DNA from: CAIVPM01 sp964477265 | GTDB taxonomy: Bacteria; Bacteroidota; Bacteroidia; Chitinophagales; Chitinophagaceae | DNA: 21,088 bases | Reading direction: 5' to 3' | NCBI GenBank assembly: GCA_964477265.1 | Contig: CAYZDJ010000034.1 | Span: forward strand, 1 to 21,088 | In this document: one piece after another, positions 14,922-21,088 of the stretch | Numbering within the stretch: the stretch's first letter is position 1 | Layout of the letters: each line of letters starts with the position of its first letter | Translations under genes and position numbers: made by a program | Notes under the pieces: generated by a model | Database searches by the model: none | What the model was told of the DNA's origin: nothing | What the model saw: the letters and a program-made list of their open reading frames with translations, nothing else

Positions 14922-15680
14922 TTAAATATTTTTTTTCAAAAACTCACTTAGTATTTTATTAAACTCGTCAGGTACTTCCATCATTGGTGCATGTCCACAT
15001 TTATCTATAAAATGCAACTCGCTATTTGGTATCAACTTTTGAAACTCTTGACCAACAAAAGGAGGTGTAATAATATCATTATTTCCCCAAATTAAAAGTG
15101 TTGGAATTTTAATTTGATTCAGTTCTTCACCTAAATTATTTCTAATGGCACTTTTAGCCAAAGCCAATACTTTAATCACTTTCAACCTACTTGTAGTAAT
15201 TTCAAATACTTCATTAACTAACTCTTCAGTTGCCATTTTAGGGTCGTAAAAAGTAACTTCAGTTTTCTTTCTAATGTATTCTTTATCTCCACGTTTTGGA
15301 TAACTGTCTCCCATTCCATTTTCAAACAAACCACTACTACCTGTAAGTGTAAGCGTGGCAATATTTTCTGGGTGTTTAAGTATATGAACTAGTCCAACAT
15401 GTCCACCCAAAGAATTACCAAGTAAATGAATATTTTTATAGCCTCTTAATTCAATAAACTTATGTACATGCTTTGCCAAACCACCAACTGTTGTGTGAAA
15501 AATATCAAGGTCGAACAAAGGCAACATTGGTACCACAACTTTATAATCTTTTTTAAAGTATTCAATCAAGTCTTTAAAGTTGCTTAATGCACCAAATAAT
15601 CCATGCAAAAGAACAATTGGTTGTCCTTCGCCTTCTTCTATAAAAGTAAATTTATCTTGTTGTTGTAATTTGTATTGCAT
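14922..15680 (-). CDS. Alpha/beta-hydrolase fold protein
   Basis: 252 residues, complete fold. The oxyanion loop is LLHGLFG (24-30). The catalytic triad is Ser90 in LLGNSLGGHVGL, Asp202 in WGNNDIITPP and His230 in CGHAPMMEVP. The cap region (about 115-185) is short and helical. No signal peptide, so cytoplasmic. These features fit esterases, C-C hydrolases and related enzymes; the substrate cannot be told from sequence alone and the neighbours give no clear pathway. There is no obvious terminator on either side, so it may be cotranscribed with the CBS-domain gene. Confidence 0.9.
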   Translation of the reverse strand: MQYKLQQQDKFTFIEEGEGQPIVLLHGLFGALSNFKDLIEYFKKDYKVVVPMLPLFDLDIFHTTVGGLAKHVHKFIELRGYKNIHLLGNSLGGHVGLVHILKHPENIATLTLTGSSGLFENGMGDSYPKRGDKEYIRKKTEVTFYDPKMATEELVNEVFEITTSRLKVIKVLALAKSAIRNNLGEELNQIKIPTLLIWGNNDIITPPFVGQEFQKLIPNSELHFIDKCGHAPMMEVPDEFNKILSEFLKKNI

Positions 15681-15803
15681 AATTAAGTATAGCCAAGCAG
15701 TTGCACAAATAAAAGGAAAAATCAGGGAATAAAACTGTTATTGGAAAACAAATAACTTTTAATTCATTTCATCCACATAAAATTAATTCTTCAGGCAAAG
15801 ATT

Positions 15804-16904
15804 TTAATGTAAGGTTTCATCATTCATTACCTTGTTCTGGTGGTTAATACTTTCCAAATGCACAGCTTCGAAATATTTTTTTATAAACTCAATGCTTAAG
15901 CCAAGTGGCAGGTTTTTCTTGAAAGCCCTGTCAAGTATTTCATTCCATCTTGCAGCTTGTAAAATGGTAATATTATTTTGCTTTTTGTATAAGCCAATTT
16001 CATCAGCAATTTTCATTCGCTTGCTCAATATTTGCAATAATTCATCATCAAGCTGATCTATTTGCAAACGTAAATGTTGCAGTTGATTTTGCTCCTCAAT
16101 ATTAAGATTTGATTTACGCCAAATAAGTTTGTCAAGCAAAATATTTAGTGCTTCTGGTGTAATTTGTTGTGCAGCATCACTCCAAGCAATATCAGGCGTA
16201 ATATGGCTTTCAATCATTAAACCATCATAACCAAGGTCTATACTTTTTTGCGAAAGTTCAAAAAGCAATTCACGTTTTCCGCCCATATGGCTTGGGTCGC
16301 AAATAAAAATTTTATCAGCATTTCTGCTTTTCATTTCTATAGCTAAATGCCACATTGGTGCATTGCGATAAGTGGTGTTTCCATAGCTTGAAAATCCACG
16401 ATGAATTAAACCTATTTCTTTTACACCAGCCTTTTCAATACGCTCTACAGCTCCTTGCCATAAATCAATATCTGGGTTAATAGGGTTTTTAATGAGCACA
16501 GGAATATCAACTCCTTTCAGTGCATCTGCAAGTTCTTGCACACTAAATGGATTCACTGTTGTTCTTGCACCAATCCACAAAACATCTACTTCAAATTTTA
16601 ATGCTTCTTCAACCTGCTTTGCAGTTGCAACTTCAACAGTTGTGGGTAAACCAGTATTTTTTTTTGCTTGTAAAAGCCAAGGCAATGCAGCACTACCAAT
16701 GCCTTCAAACATTCCTGGTCTTGTGCGTGGTTTCCAAATTCCTGCTCTAAATAAATTTATTTTTCCAGTTGCAGCAAGTTGTTGTGCAGTTTGCAAAACC
16801 TGTTCTTCAGTTTCGGCACTACATGGTCCAGAAATAATGCCTCCAATTCCTAAATGAGAGTTAGGAGATGTTAATATATTATGTAGTTTATTATTGCTCA
16901 ACAA
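15804..16904 (-). CDS. Bifunctional 3-deoxy-7-phosphoheptulonate synthase / chorismate mutase
   Basis: 366 residues. The N-terminal ~265 residues are a type I-beta DAHP synthase (KDO8P-synthase-like): SGPCSAE (25-31), FRAGIWKPRTRP (52-63), LIHRGFSSYG (166-175) and FICDPSHMGGKREL (200-213). It makes DAHP from PEP and erythrose 4-phosphate, the first step of the shikimate pathway. Residues ~272-352 are an AroQ-type chorismate mutase (LRLQIDQLDDELLQILSKRM). This gene order within the fusion is known in Bacteroidota and lets the mutase part bring feedback control by prephenate. The start is TTG at 16904 (followed by another TTG); no ATG exists in frame after the upstream stop at 16923-16925, and AGGGAG lies 13-18 bases before it. 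It follows the DEAD-box helicase by 31 bases. Confidence 0.94.
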   Translation of the reverse strand: MLSNNKLHNILTSPNSHLGIGGIISGPCSAETEEQVLQTAQQLAATGKINLFRAGIWKPRTRPGMFEGIGSAALPWLLQAKKNTGLPTTVEVATAKQVEEALKFEVDVLWIGARTTVNPFSVQELADALKGVDIPVLIKNPINPDIDLWQGAVERIEKAGVKEIGLIHRGFSSYGNTTYRNAPMWHLAIEMKSRNADKIFICDPSHMGGKRELLFELSQKSIDLGYDGLMIESHITPDIAWSDAAQQITPEALNILLDKLIWRKSNLNIEEQNQLQHLRLQIDQLDDELLQILSKRMKIADEIGLYKKQNNITILQAARWNEILDRAFKKNLPLGLSIEFIKKYFEAVHLESINHQNKVMNDETLH

Positions 16905-16935
16905 TTCTTTTTTAAACTCCCTTTAGGGCTGGGGT

Positions 16936-18621
16936 TTATCTACTATTAGCATCATTCATTCTTATCTTTCTACCTCTGTAATTTTTGCCATCAATACTGC
17001 TTATCATTTGCTTCGCAGATTTTTTGTCAACTTCAACCCAGCTATTCATATCCTTCATGTCAATTCTTCCTAAAACATCTTTACGCAAGTCACTCATATC
17101 TAAAATAAATTGCAAGAAACTTGCTTTATAAAAACCATCTTTTGTACCAAGGTTTACAAACAAACGTGTATAATTGCCATCGACACTAGATGCTCTTTCT
17201 CTTCCACGTCCTCCATCTCTGCTCTCAAATCTTTGTCTGCTCCTATCGTTTCTATCATTGCCAAACTCTCTTCTGTTGTTATCTCTTCTTTGCTCACGTA
17301 TATTTAGATCTTCGCTATTTTCATAATACTTCAAAAACCTGTCAAACTCTGTAGCAGCCATACGTGTAAGAATTTCTTCTTTAGAAATATCTGCAAATTT
17401 TTCCTGCAACATAGGTAAATAACTTTGATAATCTCCATGGCTTATATCAACTTGCAATAATTTATCCATAGTATGATGAAACTGCTTGCGACAAACATCT
17501 TTACCGTTTGGAATATCTAATTTATGAAACTGAGATTGAATTAATCTTTCAATGCTCCTTAGCTTATAAATTTCTTTTGTGTGCACAATGCTCATGCAAA
17601 TCCCTGTACTTCCTGCACGACCAGTTCTTCCACTTCTATGTGTATAAACTTCTGTATCGTCAGGTAGTTCATAGTTAATTACATGTGTAATTTCTTTTAC
17701 ATCAATACCACGTGCAGCAACATCTGTAGCAATAAGCAATTGCAATGTTTTATCTCTAAAAGCATTCATTACTTTATCGCGTTGTGGTTGAGATAAATCT
17801 CCATGCAATGCATCAATATCATAACCTTCACGTGTAAGTTTTTCAGCAATTTCCTGGGCATCCATCTTTGTTCTTGTAAAGATGATACCATACATGCCAG
17901 GATTGAAATCTATTAAGCGTTTCAATGTTTCATATCTATGTCTAGATTCTGTTACATAGTATTGATGGTCTATATTTTTATTGCTTGTATTTACCTTGCC
18001 AACAGTTATTTCAAAAGGATTAGTCATGTATTTTTTACTAACCTTTCTTATTTCATTTGGCATAGTAGCACTAAACAACCACGTAGCTTCTTTTTTTGGT
18101 GTGTTTTGAAGAATAAATTCAATGTCTTCCTGAAAACCCATGTTCAACATTTCATCTGCTTCGTCTAAAACAACATATTTTATTTCTTCAAGATTGATGG
18201 CTTTTCTTTCTATTAAATCAATTAAACGACCAGGTGTTGCCACAACAATTTGCACACCACGTTTAAGGTCTCTTATTTGCATGCCAATACTTGCACCACC
18301 ATAAACAGCCACTACGTGCATACCTGGCAAAAACTTTTTAAAGTTTTCCATTTCAGTAACTATTTGCATACACAATTCGCGTGTAGGGCAAATAACCAAT
18401 GCCTGTGCAAGTTTTTGTTTTTCATCAACCAATTGTAATAATGGCAAACCAAAAGCAGCAGTTTTACCTGTGCCTGTTTGTGCCAAACCAATCATATCTT
18501 TAGTTCCACTTAATAAAACGGGAATTGATTTTTCCTGAATAGGAGTAGGGTTTACAAAACCCAATGCGTCTGTAGCCTTAATTAACTTTTCGTCTAAGCC
18601 TAACTCACTAAATGTAATCAT
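16936..18621 (-). CDS. deaD: DEAD-box ATP-dependent RNA helicase, DeaD/CsdA type
   Basis: 561 residues. Unwinds structured RNA in ribosome assembly and at low temperature. Motifs in order: Q motif (F4 and GFVNPTPIQ), Walker A AQTGTGKT (47-54), PTREL (79-83), GG (108-109), TPGR (129-132), DEAD (153-156), SAT (184-186), ATDVAARGIDV (298-308) and HRSGRTGR (328-335). An Arg/Asp/Gly-rich linker spans ~443-476. The C-terminal ~75 residues (YTRLFVNLGTKDGFYKASFL onward) are a DbpA-like RNA-binding domain, as in DeaD. The start MITFSELGLDEKL is typical. A good -7 box lies 20 bases upstream of the start codon. The DAHP synthase gene follows by 31 bases. Confidence 0.95.
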   Translation of the reverse strand: MITFSELGLDEKLIKATDALGFVNPTPIQEKSIPVLLSGTKDMIGLAQTGTGKTAAFGLPLLQLVDEKQKLAQALVICPTRELCMQIVTEMENFKKFLPGMHVVAVYGGASIGMQIRDLKRGVQIVVATPGRLIDLIERKAINLEEIKYVVLDEADEMLNMGFQEDIEFILQNTPKKEATWLFSATMPNEIRKVSKKYMTNPFEITVGKVNTSNKNIDHQYYVTESRHRYETLKRLIDFNPGMYGIIFTRTKMDAQEIAEKLTREGYDIDALHGDLSQPQRDKVMNAFRDKTLQLLIATDVAARGIDVKEITHVINYELPDDTEVYTHRSGRTGRAGSTGICMSIVHTKEIYKLRSIERLIQSQFHKLDIPNGKDVCRKQFHHTMDKLLQVDISHGDYQSYLPMLQEKFADISKEEILTRMAATEFDRFLKYYENSEDLNIREQRRDNNRREFGNDRNDRSRQRFESRDGGRGRERASSVDGNYTRLFVNLGTKDGFYKASFLQFILDMSDLRKDVLGRIDMKDMNSWVEVDKKSAKQMISSIDGKNYRGRKIRMNDANSR

Positions 18622-18641
18622 TACTTTTTAAAATTTGGCAG

Positions 18642-18649
18642 CAAAGATA
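18642..18649 (-). promoter_or_regulatory. deaD: Probable -7 box of the deaD gene
   Basis: On the minus strand TATCTTTG fits the Bacteroidota TAnnTTTG box exactly and ends 20 bases before the ATG. The predicted leader is therefore only about 12-15 bases. No convincing -33 TTG is seen at 17-23 bases further upstream. Confidence 0.45.
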
Positions 18650-18756
18650 AGGATTTGAGGGTGGGGAGATTGTATTAGATAATAGGCACTAAGGATTAAT
18701 AGACTATTTAACAAAAATATGTTGGGTTATAACTTTCAGCATATTTAAAAAAAGCT

Positions 18757-18795
18757 ACATAAAAACAAACGCTCAGGCATTTAGCTTGAGCGTTT
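18757..18795 (-). terminator. Intrinsic terminator of the GH13 lipoprotein gene
   Basis: AAACGCTCA (18767-18775) and TGAGCGTTT (18787-18795) form a perfect 9-bp stem with an 11-base loop. On the minus strand it is followed by GTTTTTAT. It lies 35 bases after the stop at 18830. Confidence 0.8.
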
Positions 18796-18829
18796 ATTTA
18801 TTAAATGTTACAAATAGATAATATTTTTT

Positions 18830-20197
18830 TTAATACTTATATACCAAATAATCCCATGCTTTCAATGTTATATTCTGGTTAGATTTTACTTGTTCTTTTT
18901 TATTTGTAAATACATTTTCTGCTTCACCATCAATAACATTATTGCTTATGGTAAATGTTTGTGGTTTGTTTGATAAATTCGTAATAATTACAATTTTATT
19001 TTTATCTGCTTGCCTTGTATAAGCAAAAATAGCAGCATCGTTATTGCTTACAAGTTTTGTGTAGCTTGCATTTGGTGCAAGGCATGCATTGTTTTTACGC
19101 AGGTTTAACAACGTTTTGTAAAAACTTTCTCTTTGAAACTTGCCAAAAATGATAGTGTCTTTTACAAAGAACTTTAAGCTATCCAAAAATGGTTCTTCTT
19201 GTCCACCATAAATTAAAGGCACACTGCGTTTAAGTGTTTGTGTAAGCACAGCAAATGGAGCATGTATATCGCTAGGCATTGTTAACCAATCTGCTTTGTT
19301 CCAACTATTTTCATCGTGATTGCTTGTAAAATACATTCTAATTGCATTTTTTACAAAAGCCGTATCATGCTTTGAAATGATTGTATCAAGCGAGTTTGCT
19401 GGTCTTTTGCCATTAGCAATTTCTTTCATCATTGCAAAATCTTCCCATGTATAAGTCTCATCAAAACCATCTTTATGCAGGCTTGGTTTGTCACCCTCTG
19501 CAAGCATAAAAATGTTTTTCATTTTTTTCAATTCAGCAATGGCTTTAGTCCAAAACGCATCTGGCACTTCGCCAGCAACATCACATCTAAAACCATCAAT
19601 ATTACTTTCTCTTATCCAGAATTTCATGCAGTCAATCATACTATCAACCAACTGCGGATTGCTGTAATTTAATTTTCTAGTATCTGTCCAATCGTATTGA
19701 CTAATTGGGTTGCCAGCTTTATCTTTAATATAAAAGTCAGGATTTTTTGTAAGCCAGTAATGGTCTGCACCACTGTGTGTAGGAACCCAATCTATAATAA
19801 CTTTAAAACCCATTTCGTGTGCTTTGTTCACAAGGTTTTTCCAGTCTTCCATATTGCCATATTCAGGATTTATTTTCCTGTAATCTGCCACTGCATAATA
19901 GCTGCCAAGCTGTGTGCTGTCACGCTTTCTGTCTTTTAAGCTAATTGGATTTATGGGCATAAACCAAAGTGTTTGTACACCCATACTTTTCAATCTTTCA
20001 AGGTGCTTGGCAAAGGCATTAAAAGTTCCTTCAGGCGTGTATTGCCTTGTGTTTACTTCGTAAATATTGCCTTGCATTATCCACGCAGCATGACCATCAA
20101 TTTTTGCAGTGTCTTCTTTTACAGCTTCTTGTTTTGCATTGCTGCAACTTGTTAATGCAAATACAATTGCAAGCAGCGTTAGTAGGTTTCTTTTCAT
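18830..20197 (-). CDS. Alpha-amylase family (GH13) lipoprotein
   Basis: 455 residues. Signal sequence with lipobox LTSC (Cys18), so anchored to a membrane on the periplasmic side or exposed at the surface. The GH13 barrel starts near residue 38 (IYEVNTRQYT). The four conserved regions are DWVPTH (136-141), DGFRCDVAG (201-209, nucleophile Asp206), FMLAEGD (230-236, acid/base Glu234) and FTSNHDENS (290-298, Asp295). The last ~75 residues form the usual C-terminal beta domain. It should hydrolyse or rearrange alpha-glucans such as maltodextrins; exact specificity is not readable. No SusC/SusD genes or other carbohydrate genes are nearby, so it is not part of a visible utilisation locus. It has its own terminator, and a dispersed-type repeat lies upstream. 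Confidence 0.93.
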   Translation of the reverse strand: MKRNLLTLLAIVFALTSCSNAKQEAVKEDTAKIDGHAAWIMQGNIYEVNTRQYTPEGTFNAFAKHLERLKSMGVQTLWFMPINPISLKDRKRDSTQLGSYYAVADYRKINPEYGNMEDWKNLVNKAHEMGFKVIIDWVPTHSGADHYWLTKNPDFYIKDKAGNPISQYDWTDTRKLNYSNPQLVDSMIDCMKFWIRESNIDGFRCDVAGEVPDAFWTKAIAELKKMKNIFMLAEGDKPSLHKDGFDETYTWEDFAMMKEIANGKRPANSLDTIISKHDTAFVKNAIRMYFTSNHDENSWNKADWLTMPSDIHAPFAVLTQTLKRSVPLIYGGQEEPFLDSLKFFVKDTIIFGKFQRESFYKTLLNLRKNNACLAPNASYTKLVSNNDAAIFAYTRQADKNKIVIITNLSNKPQTFTISNNVIDGEAENVFTNKKEQVKSNQNITLKAWDYLVYKY

Positions 20198-20227
20198 ATT
20201 TTATTATTTGGTTTAGAAATTATTTTA

Positions 20228-20373
20228 GCCACAGATTTCATTAATTAACACGAATATTTTTATTTGCGAGTACTGTTTAAAAAAGCAAGTAATAGAACAC
20301 AGATGACACGGATTTAACAGATTTATTATATTTTATCTGTGTATATCGATTTTATCTGTGTTAATCCGTGTGC
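20228..20373. repeat. Clustered CACAGAT / CACGGATT words in both orientations
   Basis: The 209-base gap before the GH13 gene contains CCACAGATTTCA...TTAACACG (20229-20252), ACACAGATGACACGGATTTA (20297-20316), and the reverse orientation ATCTGTGTTAATCCGTGTG (20354-20372). The segments 20307-20322 and 20354-20370 are imperfect inverted repeats around a ~30-base AT-rich centre that contains another TATCTGTGTA. Words of this type recur in intergenic regions of many Bacteroidota genomes. The first copy looks decayed. There is no U tract, so it is not a normal terminator. Confidence 0.7.
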
Positions 20374-20406
20374 CATTTTTTAAGACAAACTTTAATATCA
20401 TTCAAA

Positions 20407-21027
20407 TTAATTAAACTCAATATTCACATCCTCAAAAGTTCCATTGTATGCAGCAGCAAATATGCTTACTAAATCTGTTTCCAAATGCTGCAAAACATCT
20501 TCATTAAACAAACAAGGATAATATTTCATGCTGTTTTCATCGCTTACAAATACTTCAATAAAACCATTTAAGCCATAATTATTTTCACTTAAACATTGCA
20601 TCAATCTTTCAAGATAAACTGCATATTCCTGCAAAGCATTTTGTGTAATGTTAAAATATTTCTTTCCATCACTTACAAGCGTAGCAATAGATTTAGTAAT
20701 ACTTGTTGCTGCAAAAGGTTCATCAAAAAAATGTTTGCTGCAACCAGTTACAATGCCTTTCCACTGCCTTTGTTCATCATTTAAAAAATTGTATAAACCA
20801 TTTTGCAATAGTTCAATTTGATTGATAACCACAAGCCCAATTTGATGTGCAATGCAAAAGGCTTCAACCTCAGCAAAATCATTTACATTAATTGAAACTG
20901 TTGTACCTACTGTAATTGCAGCAGCATGGCTACTTTGTATAAACAAGTTATTGCAGTGATGACTTGCCAGAAGCTTATGTGCTAAAATATTATTTGCAGT
21001 TGTGTTGCTTATTAAAAAAATATTCAT
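20407..21027 (-). CDS. PurD-like protein lacking the ATP-grasp core and C-terminal domain
   Basis: 206 residues, about half of PurD (GAR synthetase, ~425). Residues 1-100 follow the PurD N-terminal domain: MNIFLIS at the start, VGTTVSINVNDFAEVEAFCI (40-59), and LVVINQIELLQNGLYNFL (65-82) where PurD has 'VGPEDPLVxGIVD-F'. Residues ~127-206 follow the end of the PurD ATP-grasp domain: YGLNGFI (151-157) and EDVLQHLETDLVSIFAAAYN (176-195) then GTFEDVNIEF, where PurD has 'DPETxxVLPRLKSDLVEL'. The glycine-rich GSGGREHA loop is replaced by SNTTANNI, the EFNxRFGDPE metal-binding segment is reduced to PCLFNED, the ATP-binding middle is missing, and the protein stops where the C-terminal domain would begin. 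GAR synthetase activity is therefore not expected. The frame is intact, so it may be a retained regulatory or scaffold paralog. The assignment rests on alignment by eye. Confidence 0.72.
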   Translation of the reverse strand: MNIFLISNTTANNILAHKLLASHHCNNLFIQSSHAAAITVGTTVSINVNDFAEVEAFCIAHQIGLVVINQIELLQNGLYNFLNDEQRQWKGIVTGCSKHFFDEPFAATSITKSIATLVSDGKKYFNITQNALQEYAVYLERLMQCLSENNYGLNGFIEVFVSDENSMKYYPCLFNEDVLQHLETDLVSIFAAAYNGTFEDVNIEFN

Positions 21028-21088
21028 AAAATGATAGGTGGCGAAAGTAAATGTGAAATTGGAATTGGTGGTTTAATATTATTCCCTA

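Noticed and set aside
16492..16857. 121-codon plus-strand frame opposite the DAHP synthase gene
   Set aside because: Composition is set by the codons of the enzyme on the other strand; no family resemblance.
20298..20373. The CACAGAT repeat cluster as a CRISPR array
   Set aside because: Units are short, imperfect and in both orientations, with no regular spacers and no cas genes in the window.

Overview
The window comes from a low-GC member of the Bacteroidota, most likely a Chitinophagaceae-type genome. Four things point there: a type IX secretion C-terminal sorting domain on a 1049-residue surface protein; -7 promoter boxes of the form TAnnTTTG with little Shine-Dalgarno signal; a DAHP synthase fused to a C-terminal chorismate mutase; and envelope proteins with Bacteroidota-type lipoboxes. 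The genus cannot be fixed from the sequence.

Layout. Bases 1-91 are the 3' end of a 5S rRNA and the terminator of an rRNA operon. Bases 92-627 hold no intact gene, only an eroded reading frame resembling an IS3-type OrfA and the terminator of the next gene. Bases 628-3777 (minus) encode the large secreted surface protein. Divergent from it lies an acyl-CoA carboxylase carboxyltransferase (3911-5557). Next come two small membrane-protein genes on the minus strand, one of them only 38 codons (5574-5690) and 10 bases behind a four-helix membrane protein. An EVE-domain protein and a CobB-like sirtuin without its zinc cysteines form a plus-strand pair (6255-7378).

Bases 7387-11858 form an envelope block: an MltD-like lytic transglycosylase; a membrane-anchored trypsin-like protease with an anti-sigma-like N-terminus; the ECF sigma factor directly upstream of it; a small Ala/Lys/Asp-rich lipoprotein; and a secreted aspartic protease with a PDZ domain. 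A 69-base near-perfect palindrome separates the sigma gene from the lipoprotein gene. I infer an envelope-stress regulon in which the sigma factor is held by the membrane protease, but only the gene order and domains are visible. MurA (12023-13327) follows, with Asp in place of the fosfomycin-reactive Cys, then a lipoprotein gene in the same direction.

Bases 14183-21027 are all minus strand: a CBS-ACT protein, an alpha/beta hydrolase, the DAHP synthase/chorismate mutase fusion, a DeaD-type RNA helicase, a GH13 alpha-amylase-family lipoprotein, and a 206-residue PurD-like protein. The last keeps the PurD N-terminal domain and the end of the ATP-grasp domain but lacks the catalytic middle and the C-terminal domain. 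A CACAGAT/CACGGATT inverted repeat lies in front of the amylase gene. No tRNA, CRISPR array, intact transposon, prophage or recognisable defence system was seen. The most unusual items are the PurD-like protein, the sigma/anti-sigma-protease pair with its palindrome, and the 38-residue membrane protein.
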